From: Emydura subglobosa
Lineage: Eukaryota; Chordata; Testudines; Chelidae
Direction of reading: 5' to 3'
Assembly (NCBI GenBank): GCA_007922225.1
Contig: ML679969.1
Location: 19,029,368 to 19,093,367 of the forward strand
DNA: 64,000 nucleotides
How positions within the stretch are numbered: position 1 is the first letter of the stretch; every line of letters begins with the position of its first letter. Shown in pieces: positions 23,100-35,824 of this stretch. The notes beneath the pieces were generated by a model. That model saw only the letters and a program-made list of their open reading frames with translations, did no database searches and had not been told where the DNA came from. The position numbers and the translations under genes are program-made.

Positions 23100-25170
23100 G
23101 GACCTGGCACCTAGGCTGCTACTGCTGCAGCCAAAATTGCCTCCTTGAGGTCTATGGCATATAAAGATACAATTATACCACCCTAGCAGTGCCTGCTGGT
23201 TTGTGATCCAGAATTGCAGGCTCGCTGTAGAATATATTTTTCTCCCAAACAAATCCAATTTCTTATTGTCTTTGTTTTTGGGGGTCGTACCAGGTTGTCC
23301 CTGTCCATCCCGCTCATTAGCAGCCACCACTACCAGGGAACCAGGCAACCCCTTAGTGGGGACTTAATACTTTTTCTTCACCCTTTTAGAGGTTGGTGGC
23401 AAAGAGACTGGTGTTTTCCACAAGGTTTTAACCACCTTGAGAACCCCTTCGTGGACTGGCAGGGTGACCCGGGATGGCACAGCAGCTGCCAGCACATCAA
23501 AGAGGTTGTCCGATGTTTCCTAAAGCTCCTCTGCTTCTAATCTCAAGTTTGAGGCAACCCTCTTGAGGAGCTCCTGGTGGGCATGGAAGTCTTTCAAGGG
23601 AGCTGATGGCCCTGTTGTGACTGCCTCATTTGAGGAGAAGGAAGATGACTACTCAGCACAGAGGAGGTGGTATCTCCCCCGACTTCTGGGGAACCGCCGT
23701 AGATGTTCCCTCCAGTATCTTTGCATCTGAGGCCGAGCTGTGACTCTCGACTGGGGCTGCGGATTGTTTCCCTGATGACTGAAGGCCCTGTGACCACAGG
23801 GAACCCCCAAGGATTCCAAAAGGGCCATTGAGTCGGCCACTGTCCCTGAGGCTATCCTGGAGCAGCCAACAGGGACCTTTTTCTTGACCCCCAGGTTGAT
23901 GGGGCTGGCTAGGGTGGGGTGCTGAGGATTTATACTCCCCTGAGGAACCAGACTCACTCTCTGGCGACCAACGAGGGCCTGAGCCTGACCCCTTTCCTGA
24001 TGAGCAGTGCCGAGGAAAGTGGGAGCAGTATCTGGCCTCCCGGGATCTCTGGTGCTCCAACGACCGCCGCCTCGGTGACAGGGAGCATGATATTGGCGAC
24101 TGGTGTTAATGATCTCTAGACCGGTGCCATGCTGGAGAAGCCTTCCAATGGGAGGAAGAGCGGAAACATCACCGCGCCACAGGTGAGTGCCTCGGTGCCG
24201 GAAATCGACGATGGTGCCAATCATCCCTGGGCAAACGTCCACATGCCGGCAACTGGGTTCTGCGCTGTGAACACACAGGCGAACTCGTCAGTGCCAGGGA
24301 AAGTGATCAGTGCTGACTCCCTGATGGTGAGCATCTGCTGGACTTTGATCTGGATTGGTGCCGCCCTGCCAGGTCCAAGGCCTTCTGTGCTGGAGACAGA
24401 GATTGATGCCAAGTCAATGCTGCTGAATGCCTCCGCTGTCGGTGCTCCGCCTCCGGTGACAGGGAATGCATTCTTGGGATAGGTACATGGAGGGAGGAGA
24501 GCTTCTCCTTGGCGACCTGGCTTATGGAGAGGCACGCTGGGGCTCCGGAGAGCAGAGCAGCCATTGTGGGGGGTCCCAATGGGGGCTTCCCTTTCAACGC
24601 CAGTGCCTTCCCTTTCAACTGCTCCATTTGGGACACAGGCATCGGAGGAAAGGGCAGTGCCATTAAGTCTCTTGCTGCTTGAAATGCCTCCGGCGTTGAT
24701 GGCATCACGATCTGTGGAGGCCCTCCTCTACTCCCTGGAGACGGAGGAGGCTCCCTTGGAGGACTTAGGGTCTAGGCACCAAGCCTTGCTCTTGCAGTAT
24801 GCTCGGCCTGTTGGACCTGTGATGGCCCCACATTCGACCCTGCTTCCTTGGTCTTCTTCGGCATGGGGGAGCGCCCCTTCTCAGAGCATTGTTTCTTCTG
24901 ATCGGTGCCATGCAAGTTCTGGTGCCGGAGGGGTGCTCTGCACCGATGCAGTGCTCAGCACTGAGAGTGAACAGGATGACTCTGAGGCTGGTCTTAAGGT
25001 AGCCTCCATCAGTAAGGCCTTCAGCCAGATTTCCCGCTCCTTCTGAGTCTGGGGTCTGAACTTGTCCTTCCTGTGCGATTCCCGCAGGCACTGTCATGGG
25101 AGTCGCTAAGCAGGAAGGGCTTGCCACAAGACTTACAGGGCTTGAAGCTTGGAAACCGGGGCATGCCCTG
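23100..25170 (-). pseudogene. DIRS gag-like region, degenerate
   Basis: The minus strand starts near 25165 with PRFPSFKPCKSCGKPFLLSD and SHDSACGNRTG. This is the Cys/His cluster found at the start of the other DIRS gags here (54130-54190 and 61170-61280). It runs on as Ser/Pro-rich sequence, for example DLMALPFPPMPVSQMEQLKG near 24650. Several frames alternate, showing shifts and stops. The gag would form the particle that packages element RNA. Confidence 0.68.
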
Positions 25171-25399
25171 CTGCCGGCAGAGATCAGGCAGAGATCCTTA
25201 AGGGGATTAAACCTTAACTAATAAACTATTTACAACCGTTCAGTACAAATACACTAACAACTTCTAATTAACAACTACTTAAGAATACTTAACCTTAAAC
25301 GCAAAAAGGCACTTGCGGAAGCAAACAACGAAGGCAGTTCCGGTAGCTGTCAGTGGTGGAAAGCAGGAACTGAGGGGCCATAGGGCCAGCAGCACCTTA

Positions 25400-25545
25400 T
25401 GTACTGTGGCATGTGCGCGGGACTCCAGGGGGTGCCGAAGCCAGTCCTACAGATATTGCTACAGATACTGCTAAAAAAATTCCGGTAACCGTGCATGGGG
25501 GGTGCGCACACACCTACAATGCACTCAAAGAAGAACCATAAAGAT
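25400..25545 (-). repeat. DIRS 5' terminal repeat
   Basis: On the minus strand it reads TTGTAGGTGTGTGCGCACCC, CCCATGCACGGTTACCGGAA. This copies the sequence at 16540-16680 in inverse orientation, so the element ends in inverted repeats. Confidence 0.85.
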
Positions 25546-26914
25546 GGATCCCTACACCTACATGAATTTCTAATGGCTTCCAAAGAGCCCTCTGTGGGCA
25601 TATGTGTCCATCCACCTAGCTCCTATTGCTGAATCTGGTCCAGCACTGGTTTCACAGTAAATACATTGTTATTACTACAGACTACCTAATCCTGCAATTC
25701 ACGCAAACATAACAAGGAAAAAGTTGGAAAACTTCTTGTTAGTAAACAGATACCACTTTTTTAAAGAGACATTGTCAGCATAGTAACAACCACCACCTAT
25801 GACTAGCCAATAGTTCTAATTAGATTATAATAATAAAGACCAAATTCTACCCCCTAAGCAGAAAGAACTGTAGAGAGGACTGCGGGGATGAAAAGTCTGG
25901 AAGTGCACCTTGCAGAGATTTCACCAGGTTGCTCTTGCAGAAGGTGGGGTGAGGACCGAATTTGCTTCCTCTCTGGAATGAATTTCACTGTCATTTTAAA
26001 AAGTTAATTAAAATATTTTGGGTTTCATTCTACAAAACTATCCTTGTTATTAAATTAATTTAAATTTTGTATGGTGTCCCTTTAACTCCATATCTTATCT
26101 CATGTTAATACAATAACTGTCAACATTTAATCTGTTATTACAGTCTGTTTTACTTGGAGCATTTCCCACAAAACTCTACCATCCAAACTCTCTGCCACAA
26201 TAAACACACACTCTCTCCTCATGAAACAACACCCTTGCCAGCCACATAATTTGTTCCAAATAAATTATGGAATAATTTTAGCCTTTACTCACAGCGAATC
26301 ATTCATAAGCCATGATTATTTTTGGCAAATGTATGTTATGTAATTTCAGGATTTGGGCTATTTACAAATTGTTTTGACTATTTCCTCTTCATGATATGCA
26401 ACTGGTCATCCAATTAACATGTTTTTTCTCTCCTCCCTGACTAAATGCCAAATTTTTTGAAACAGGAGAAAAATGAATAACAAATGTTAACTGGATGGCT
26501 ATGGATGTATTCAGTGGACAACCAAATGGAGCTGGGACCTTAAGCTGTAATAAGAAATAATATTAAGTAATAAATAATTATTATAATAATAATGATGATG
26601 ACTGGACCATGAATAACAAAAAGACAATACATGTGAATACTTCTTTTTGCACATGTTTAAGAATATTTATATGAGCAACAGTTATTCTGCAAACATTCAT
26701 GCAAAAAAAGCTATTTGTGTGTATAATCACAGTGAGTAATCAGGAGCACAACACACTCAAATTGAGCAGCTGTTTTGAATTCAAACAAATTATTCTGGCA
26801 TTACCATATTACACCAGCTGTAAAGAAATAAACACACACCCAGGAACACGCCCCAAAAAACAAAACAACACCCCTCCTTCCCCCAAGCCATGCACAATCC
26901 TCCACCCTGCTTAC

Positions 26915-27029
26915 CATAGGCATTGGGGAATTCTCCAGGACCTGGTCCTGGATAAAATGGGCCTGGCCCCGGTGGCTGAACAGGATACTGCTGTGGAGGC
27001 CCAACATAAGGAGGGCCACTATGACGATA
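26915..27029 (-). CDS. EIF4G3: EIF4G3 coding exon: YRHSGPPY..PNAYG
   Basis: This 115-nt exon has an acceptor TTTCTCTCACAG ending at 27030 and a donor GTAAGCAGG from 26914. It enters in phase 0 and leaves after one base of a Gly codon. It encodes YRHSGPPYVGPPQQYPVQPP, GPGPFYPGPGPGEFPNAY and G. Apart from Glu for Asp in PGEF, this equals my recollection of the mammalian eIF4GII N-terminal region. The segment is low-complexity, Pro/Gly/Tyr-rich and probably disordered; it precedes the PABP-contact motif. Only 635 bp separate it from the 27665-27844 exon. Confidence 0.97.
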
Positions 27030-27664
27030 CTGTGAGAGAAAAATTACAAGGAATTTACAAATAATTGTCATGTGCTATGGTATTATATACAGAAACTGTA
27101 ATTAACCTGGATTAAAAGATCCCTAAAAATGAGATTACGAAATCCTCTCAAACACAGATTCAGAATGTTGACTACCAAAAAGGATGTGTCATAAGAATGA
27201 AATGCATGCTGTGTCATTTGAAGTAAAGACATGCAGGACATCGGTGCTGAGGCAGACAGTAGTCAACTTGAGTTCATTCCCCTCATTTCAGTAATACAGG
27301 ACTCAAATAAAGTCCAAGGTTTTATAATAATAGCACAACTATTAAGTCAAGTTAAGAGCCATTGCAGGACTAGATGTTTTCATGGTATTTAGTTTTTCAT
27401 CATCTCTTTCAGTGGCAGAAAATAATTACTATGGAGTTTTTTCATCTCAAAAACAAAAAGGATACAGTTTATAATTATCCCATCTCCACCCTCTGCCTCA
27501 ATAGATAAACATAAATTTAAAGAAGAAAAAGGACAAAGTTTATGCTGCTAATTACATCAGCCTCATTCCCTACCCTTTCCTATAGTCTCAAAAGATCACC
27601 TTCTTTTAATCCAAGAGCAATAACTGTAACTCTTGCAGGTTTGTGTTCTTAGGCAATATATTAC

Positions 27665-27844
27665 CTGTGGTATACAGTACTGGGGGCCCTGGGGCATTGC
27701 ATATGGCATTGGCAGATGGTTAACCATCATGATGTGTTGGTTGGTTTGGTACACTGCAGTCGGTGTTTGCGCACCAGGACGGATAGAAGGGCTGGTGTTC
27801 TGGATGGCAGCTCTAGAAGGCTGTATTTGAGACCTCTGAAAAAA
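27665..27844 (-). CDS. EIF4G3: EIF4G3 coding exon: FFQRSQIQ..GPQYCIPQ
   Basis: This 180-nt, phase 0-0 exon has an acceptor CCCTACTCTAG just upstream and a donor GTAATATATTG from 27664. It encodes FFQRSQIQPSRAAIQNTSPS, IRPGAQTPTAVYQTNQHIMM and VNHLPMPYAMPQGPQYCIPQ. Its 60 residues align without gaps to the human eIF4GII segment beginning FFQRPQIQPPRATIPN as I recall it, with scattered substitutions. The same stretch in eIF4GI (HVYPAGSQVMMI..) is clearly different, which fixes the paralogue as EIF4G3. In human isoforms it can follow directly after MNSQPQTRSP, so the 33-nt exon upstream is probably a cassette. Confidence 0.98.
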
Positions 27845-27999
27845 CTAGAGTAGGGAAGCAAAAACAAAGAAACAAAAAAAGTCAAACTTATTTTTCCTGA
27901 AAAGAAATTTGCAGTATCAAACAATGGCAGAAAGAAACATGCTGTAATTTTAATAAAATACACTTTCAAAGGGTTGCCACCCATTCAAAAAACTGCAGG

Positions 28000-30900
28000 A
28001 CAGTTTCCATTAGTCTTTAAACAATGGCCCTTTACACAATCCTCAGTTTTACAAGGCACAAAGTGAGAAAGACTGACTAAGAGCAAACAATTAAGTTTTA
28101 TACTATAATGCTATAACCATAAGCTTGGGTCTACTGAATTATATACACCAGTTTTCAGACTTATGGTCAGAGGAAAGGATTTTATGCAAAATGTATTTTA
28201 TAGGGTGGAATAGATTGAAAATATATCAGCTTTATAAGTGATTTGATAAGTCAGTAAAAGATCAAGGATACTACATTGAAAATTCCAGAACAGCTAAAAT
28301 TCTGATATTTATGGGGGTTGTAGGTCACCCCATACTTACCCTCTTTACCATACTGAAAGTTTGAAGAGGCTGTGTGTCCCTGCATTCCTTTTTTCAAAAA
28401 GGTGGCAATCCCTGTCTAAGTTGCACCAAACTTTTCCAGCACACTTGCATGAAGTAACCCCCCACACAAGTGTAGCCAACACAGATAGCTCCAGGGAACA
28501 AAGCAATCTAGTGATATGTGTCTCAGGTCTCAACTCTCTTTAAGTCAAGCACCAGCATCCAGGATGTGGAAGCATTCATGTCACCAGAAGCCCTCATTCT
28601 TACTACAGTCTTAATCATCTTGAAACAAAACAGGTAATATATGCATCATACATTAATTCATTCACTAATTTAATAATGATATATGTGATAAAGAAACACT
28701 TATGCCATGCAGAACCAGTAATTAAAATTACCTGGATGGGTCTGAATCCTCCCTTCAATAACGAAGCAAGAAAGCAACAGGAAACAGAAAGAAAGCCAAT
28801 GGAACAGCTTACAGATCAATATGAAGGGATAGGGTATAACATGCACCCTAATGCTAACAGTTTCAATAAGCTTTCAGTCCTGCTTTCTATATAACAGGGT
28901 AGTCACACAACAGGAAAGATACTGTGCTAGTATCAAAAAATCTTTTCCTGTCAGAATCCCAAGCACTTTTCAAGGCAGAAGTTTTCTAGAAAAGCTTAAC
29001 GCTGAAGAATAAAATATAAGTTAAAAAAAATTAAAATTTGCAGCAAACAGGATACTGGAGAAAGTCTTTACTTCTCTTTACTTCTTTACTTCTCTCATTT
29101 TTCCCTTCCTCTCTTAGCTATCTTGGTAGTCCAGAAATAGCACAAAATAGAAAAAAAAAACCTATGCTCATATCCTGGACTTGATATCCAACTCTATACC
29201 AAAGCTAGAAGAATGAGAGATATGTGTTTAAACTGCTGAGCAGAAAGTACTCTGCAGTGACCACTGCTGATTGATAAGGTGCATTAAAGCAAGCAGTCAT
29301 CATGAGTACAAGGAAGAAAAGAGGCAGATAGTTATTGGGGAATAAAAGGCTGGGCTAACCAAGGCTGGCCTGGCACTGGGAAACGATGGGCCAATATACA
29401 TGTATCACAATGGAGTCCACTGGAGAAATGAGCAAGACGGAAGGATCCTATGTTGCACTTGTACCTGGAAATAGTGGCAATAACAAAATAGTCACCTTGG
29501 CCATTCTTGAAGACTGTGACACACCGGTAGCCCCTGTATTGAATGATTTCTCTCCACAAAAGTCAACACTTACTCCCTTTCTCTGAAGGCCAGATAAATA
29601 AAGATGACATAAATAATTTTATTACTAAGCCAGTTTACCTGAATGAAGAATTGTACCATCAGTCAAATCTTATAATGTGTTTAGAATCAGAAGAAACTTC
29701 AATTGTTTGAACACAAGATAATGATGAAGGTGAAAAACAAAAACCAAATGCTCCCAAACTTCTGGGTTAGTGGAAACTAGGTGGTTGTCTAGTCATGGAG
29801 GACCAAATGACCACTATCTGATATACAGAGATGTGGTAAGTCCCTGGTGGTGGCTGATTTCTATGATTTCCAGTATCCAGAGACACAAAAAAAGGAAAGA
29901 GTGAAAACAATTCAGATATTCAATATTCTTACTAACACAGCACCACAGACATAGGCTTGAAAAGGATCTTGCCAGGACTGCAATTAGAAATCTCATTTTT
30001 CTTCCATCTTTCCTGTTTCCCCCCTGTAACATGAACAATCTCTTGAGCTAGTAAAAATGAGTAAGAACATGCTTGTATGTAGGGTTCAAGGATGAACATT
30101 ATTTCTCTGTAGTTCTTCCTCTGGTGTCAGCCTTCGGCTGTCTCTTGGCTGGCTTGCTGAGATGTAGTTACTTCTAGATCAACAGTGATCCACAATGGAG
30201 CTCCTCATTCAGAAAAGAAAATCAGTGTCTCCTCTGTTTCTATATTTATTCAAGGTGGGAATGGATTGGATGGAGACCGAACTTTGATCTGGTCTCTCAT
30301 TATGTTGACTAGCCAGAGTTTCTCCAAATTAGTAGGACAATTTGCCAGGCTAGTATCTACAGCCAACACTATGTGGTCATAGCTGCCATTGAAAAAAATT
30401 CAATATTGTTTTCAAATTCAAAAAATAAAGACTGGTCCTCCATGATTGGAAATGAAGTATGTGAAACCTGTCCTTCTCCTTCAACAAGGTCACTCCATTC
30501 TTAGGAGCAAACAAACAAATATGCTAGCAAATATGCAATACAGGCCACCGAAATAGGAAAGAAATTTATGGAAATGGAAGTGATTGGTTTGTGTATGGCT
30601 TTTCACCATAAATTGGTGTGTCTAAAAGACCATCTGAAGCAGTGTGTAAAGTCACAGGGATGCAATTCTGAAACATTTCTGCTTTGTGAGAAACAAACTG
30701 GCTCCTCTTCCTGCTGTCATAGATGGAATGAAAGTACACTATGGACCAAAACATAGTGCCTTCCAAAACACGACATGCTTAGCAGGCTTGTAGCCTTAAA
30801 CTGTTTAATAACTATCTATCCTTTCAACTCTGAGTGAACCCATAGTGAGGAAGTCACTGGTTTTTAAGAAACAATACGATCATATGTCAGCAGAAGGTGC

Positions 30901-31085
30901 TGACAGCCAGTTATGATTCTGAGGAGAAGGAGGAGAGCAAAGGCATGATGCATTACTTTTAAAAAAGACACACTGGGAATCAATGAGTTACACTTGTGTC
31001 AACCAATGTGAGAGAAGAATTATTCCTATAGGTTGTCAACCCCAAGGTTCAGGAGAATCAAACTTTCATGACATTGCATTGCAGT
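28000..31085. other. intron sequence, nothing recognised
   Basis: About 3 kb of AT-rich intron. The open frames here lack motifs and splice borders, and I see no repeat family that I can name. Confidence 0.45.
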
Positions 31086-31089
31086 TGCA

Positions 31090-31307
31090 CTGCTGTAGCA
31101 CTTTAGTGAAGACAGGACAGCTTCAGCATAGTTAATCCACCTCCCAAAGAGATGGTAGCTATGTCAACAAGAGAAGCTCTCCCGTTGACATAGCGCTGTC
31201 TACACTGGGAGATAGGTTGGTATAACTACGTCGATCAGGGATGTGGATTTTTCATACTCCTGAGCGATGTAGTTGTACCAATGTAAGTTTGTAGTGTAGA
31301 CCTGGCC
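31090..31307. mobile_element. MITE, same family as 35526-35820
   Basis: The segment shares CTGTCTACAC, GGATTTTTCA..CTCCTGAG and the right end AGTGTAGACCTGGCC with 35526-35820, and is followed by TAA. The GGCC(TAA) right end resembles the Harbinger-type MITE at 10395. The left end is unclear. It is non-coding. Confidence 0.65.
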
Positions 31308-31627
31308 TAAGTACTGCAGGACCTAACAAAGCTCCAGTCACTGCAAAATATATACTACAATGTATCTTACACAAAGCTAAAAAACTGCTATGTCTAACAA
31401 GACATTTTCTCTCAAACCAACTGCTTTTACTCCACAACCTCGCTTTTGTTAGAAAGTGAAAATGAAGCTTTAATCATTGCCTCATTGGTAGTTCTGTATT
31501 AATTTTCTTCTTTCAATTAAAAACCCTTTTTCTTCAAGCATATGAAAACAAAGGCACATAACAGTTCCATATATAGGGCATCTGTAAATGAAGAATTCTG
31601 ATTTCTTCTGCAAAAATCTGTATTTAG

Positions 31628-31790
31628 AATCAGAAGTTAAAGATGGAAAGAGACCTTTAAGGTCTCATCTTGTCCAACCCCAATCAATGCAGGATTGCTC
31701 CCTACAGACTATTTCTAGTCATTTGTCCAGTATAGTTTTCAGTGGATTTTCTACATTATGATCTTTAGCACATTGGCCTAGCTGAACACT
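31628..31790 (-). mobile_element. short old CR1 3' fragment, antisense
   Basis: GAATCAGAAGTTAAAGATGG followed by AAGAGACCTTTAAGGTCTCA and TCTTGTCCAACCCC is a diverged form of the reversed CR1 tail, compared with GGTCATCTAGTCCAACCCC elsewhere. Confidence 0.6.
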
Positions 31791-31799
31791 GCCTTATCT

Positions 31800-34700
31800 A
31801 CATGTTGGCGTGTTGCAGTGCACATGAGCTAAACTCCATGTGTTCTAAATCTTTAAGAACTTCTGAAAGGAGATGGGAAGAGCTTGCTTTACCATACACA
31901 AGGGATATGCTTCTAAACTGAACCACCATTTTCACTGAAAAGCCTGTGAAGCACACCCCATATGTCCCAGACATCTGGACTGTAAAATAAAAGAAGTCTC
32001 TCTAGCAGGAGTACTGAAAACCAGTTCCATTTATTTTAAACATAATAAACAGCCATTTGTCTACATATTTCCCAGGTCAATTAAAGACTGGTAACTGTTA
32101 TAGATACATTAGCAGACATATGCTCCTGAAAAAGGCTGAAAAAAGTAACAATGGAAACACAAGGACAAAGCAACAAATTGTCAAGATTACTAACAAAACA
32201 AACTAGCACATTAAGGCTGTTTTCTTGTTTTAATTATGTCCTCTCCCCCCTCAGTCTGAGACACCTCCTTTGTTATTAATTTTTAGACTTTTGAGATAAA
32301 AGAGAAAGAGAAGAATTGACTGGCAAGATATCTTTCGTCTGACTCTAAGAAGGGGAAAAGGAGTATCTACAAAGGAAAGATGAAAACACTTTGGAAGAAT
32401 GCTATTTTCTTAGTGGGTGTGAGAAGTACACCTACTATCAGGTACAAGTCAGAGTACCTTTAAAGCTCTGGCTTCGGTCTTGGCTGAGAAATTTGCACCT
32501 TTGCCATCTCATCAAGATCAGCTGGGGAACTTGAGTTAAAACTGCCTCTGAATTTAAAAATCTGGGTGACAGAGACAGTGATTTTACAGTGAATGACCCT
32601 TGGCTCTGGAACTTCCTTCCTTCATTGGTCTGCAAAAGCCTGAGTGCTCACATAAAGGGCATGATGTAAGGTCATTTCTTTTCCCAAGTTTTTGCCTGAA
32701 GATGATGGTATGTAGTTTATTAGTGGATGAAAGTCTTCCAGTATTGGCAGTCCTCATCAAATTCTGTACTTTATTTTTTATCATCTTTCATTACACAGAG
32801 ACTGTGTGATGGATGCTCTTATAAATTAAAAGAAATAATAAAAATATATAAACAGCTTCTGCTACATCATGGTTCTCATTTAAGCATTAGCAACATGGTT
32901 GTACCAGTCATGTTCCTTCACAGCCTCTCTGTCCTTTCAAATATTCACTAATAGGAAAGAGTTAACAACTGCTCCTACAGTGGAACCAGCAGTACCTGCT
33001 TTGATTCCACATCTCCATGGAACTTAGTTCCCAGTGTGTGGAGATAATACTCCCAATACTATCTCTGTCTTCATGGATGGGGTGGGAGAACAGAACATTC
33101 CCCCCCAGGTCTCCGTATAGGTGGGGAGTGAAGAATACCTCCCAACACCTCCTGCTCCCCATCCTAGCTACATGTATGGAGGTAAGAGAGGACATTCCCC
33201 ACACTTATACACCTTTCCCACCCTAGGAAACACATTTGCTGACAATGGAGAGAGAAGGAATTGGAAAAATAGCTTTTTACCAACAGGGTGAAATCAAGGC
33301 CTCCCCTTACTGAAGTACTGGATCCCTTGTTCCTGGATTAACTGCCAGCAGCATTGAAGCAGCTACTAATGTGCCCCTCCAGTGGATTTCTGGAAGGGCA
33401 GAGAGAGGCAGTGAAGGAGCAGGAACAAAAGCTAGCATTATGGTTCTACTGTGATTTAGTTACTTTATAAAACGATGTATAACACGTTTTGAAATTACTT
33501 AAAAACATGTTTACAAAAGAGTTATTTCCTCATGTTGTTCAGCTGGGAGCAGAAAAGGGAGCAGGTTACTTGTGCTTCATCATAAGTAATCTGTTCACTG
33601 GGAAGACAACAGACCCTGGCATAAATATGGAAAGACCAAAGTGGGCATAAGATGGCAGATACAATAAGTTTTATTATTTAAATACCACATGAATATAAAA
33701 ATTTCCAATCCCATATTTTATATACAAAATTGTATGATTTTAGGAAAAAGCCACTGGAATTTTCCTTCAACATCTTCTGCTTGTTTACGTAAAAGCAACA
33801 GAGGTGAAAATGGAAGTGATTTTGACAATTGTTTCTGATCAGTTTGTGAACTTTGAGACATTTCAAGAAGCTAAAACAAATTTATTTTCTATGAGTCAGT
33901 TTAAAGAACAGCTGTCTGAGCCTTCTAATTGCAAGTCTTGTTAGCAATAGTAGGTAGAAAACACGTGCCTTCTGTTGTGTATGTCATATGCAAAGGAACC
34001 CAAGTAATGAACTAAAATTGGAAAAATTAAAGATACAAAACTAGTAAATTAACCTTATGATTAATACAATCAAAAATCAGAAAAGGAAAGATGACATTTG
34101 ATTTTATATTCATTCTTTTTTCTGTTTCTAATTATATTGGCCTTTTCTGAATATCCCTTTGACAATAGTCCACATGCTTCTAAAAGTTTTTTGTTTTGTT
34201 TTTTCTTAAATTAAAGGTTACTTTAAATTTCTGACTTCAACTAATTTCTGACTTCAACTTAGAAGAATCTGCTATTTTCAACTGTTTTATCAGGGTCAAA
34301 AAAATCAAAGTGACTCAACATCCAACTAAAGAAAGAAACGGAGCACTTCGTACACATATTGAAAAACTACAACATCAATTCCAGCAGGAATGGCAGAGAC
34401 GCTAACTGGGGCACAGTGTCCCTGATTTGTACACAGGCTCTGGAACTCAAACAAAAAACACAAGCACATTTAAAGATGTATTGTTCCAAAACAAGCTACA
34501 CTGCCAATTTACTTAATTCTAGAAGGGGAGATTTTGCAACAGATCCTTTGACAACTGAACTATCAGGATCAAGGATTAATAGGTCCATAATTAACTTTTC
34601 TACAAAATCACAGCAGCTATTTTCATTTTATTTTGGTTGTTGTTTACTTGAAAAATATTAAAACTGGGCTTCCAGATGTTATGAAATCACAAAAGCTTCA

Positions 34701-35520
34701 ATTTTGTTTTCTATAGCATCCACAGGCTTGGAATAATTATAACTGACATGTTCATAATATATTTTAAAGAAATTCTTTATATAGTTAACAGTCAGCTTCA
34801 AGAACATATATCACGCTCATTGGAGCATATTAATGATACAATAACTACAGGAAATAGAACTAAAGAATACTCTGTATTATATGTGTTCATTCAAAGTGAC
34901 ATGGAATCAATGCATAGATGTGATTTAACTATAATATAATTTGTATATTACATAGGAAACTTAAATTTAGGATAAAAACCTGTTCTTCCTGATACTTGGT
35001 TAGAAAACCAGATTGGAGAGGGGGTTTCAAATGTCTATTACAGCAAAAGTTGGTACCCAATATAGTAAATTTCAGTACTGGGTACGTTTTGCATTAAAAA
35101 TATCTTATTCTGGGTTCTCAAAGTAACATTTTAATTAATGTTTGCATAACATTTTAATTAATCCAGGAGAGTAAAGACTGTGCAAAGTAGCAATTTGTAA
35201 CTATGGGAATAATAATTTAGGTTAGCCTCAGGATTCCTAATATAAGAGTACAAGATTCTCACTGTCAGTTTTCAGGTGTAGGACCAGATCCTGTCCAATG
35301 TCATCACCCTTTGGCACTGGCATAATATAAACTACTCCACGGACTAGATAGGTATAGAATCAGAATCCGAATTAGGGAGCCACAAAAGAATCATTTGCTG
35401 TCTCCCCATGCACTTGTCCCATTCTTCCCCCTCTCCCACACAACTGTGTCCAGAGGATACTGGGAACAGATAAGAATCTAGGTCTAAGTGTGCTTCTAAT
35501 AAATTCTGGTTTCTGAGAGA
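31800..35520. other. intron sequence, nothing recognised
   Basis: About 3.7 kb of AT-rich intron. A small 19-bp tandem duplication (ATTTCTGACTTCAACT, twice) lies at about 34227-34260. No exon or element is supported. Confidence 0.4.
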
Positions 35521-35525
35521 TAATT

Positions 35526-35820
35526 CTGTCTACACAACAACTATAACTGAGTCGAGAACTTAGAATAGCTGCTGCTGCGCCACTGTAGCGCTCAATGTAG
35601 ACATTCGCGACAACAATGGGAAAGGTTCTCCCATGAGCACAGTTAATTAAGCTCCCTCACAGGCAGTAGCTAGGTCAATGGAAGAATTCTTCTGTTGACC
35701 TAGCACTGTCTACGCCCGGGGTTAGGTCAGCTTAACTATGTCACTCAGGAGAGTGGATTTTTCACACCCCTGAGAGAGCTAGCTGAGTCGATTTAACATT
35801 TGAGTGTAGACCTGGCCTCC
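35526..35820. mobile_element. MITE, fuller copy of the 31090 family
   Basis: It runs from GTCTACACAACAACTATAAC to AGTGTAGACCTGGCC, with GTCTACAC-type ends in inverse orientation and shared internal blocks (GTTGACCTAGCACTGTCTAC; GTGGATTTTTCACACCCCTG). It is about 295 bp and non-coding. A Harbinger relationship is suggested by the ends; a target duplication is not clear. Confidence 0.62.
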
Positions 35821-35824
35821 GAGT

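Larger units (their letters stand above)
16482..25545 (-). mobile_element. DIRS-like retrotransposon, near full length, inactivated
   Basis: On the minus strand the order is 5' terminal repeat (25545-25400), gag (about 25170-23100), reverse transcriptase (22900-22242, then 20752-20640), RNase H (20629-20012), tyrosine recombinase (about 19660-16869, interrupted) and 3' terminal repeat (16789-16482). This order, inverted termini and a recombinase instead of an integrase define DIRS elements, which integrate without target duplications. It is split by a CR1 at 20753-22241 and by an unclassified insertion at about 18005-19675, and has frameshifts. The sub-parts are listed separately. It lies in the intron between the 26915 and 12815 exon ends. 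Confidence 0.88.

Noticed and set aside
22755..23114. Proline-rich open frame on the + strand
   Set aside because: It is created by the poly-C run and lies antisense to DIRS gag-RT sequence; it has no motif.
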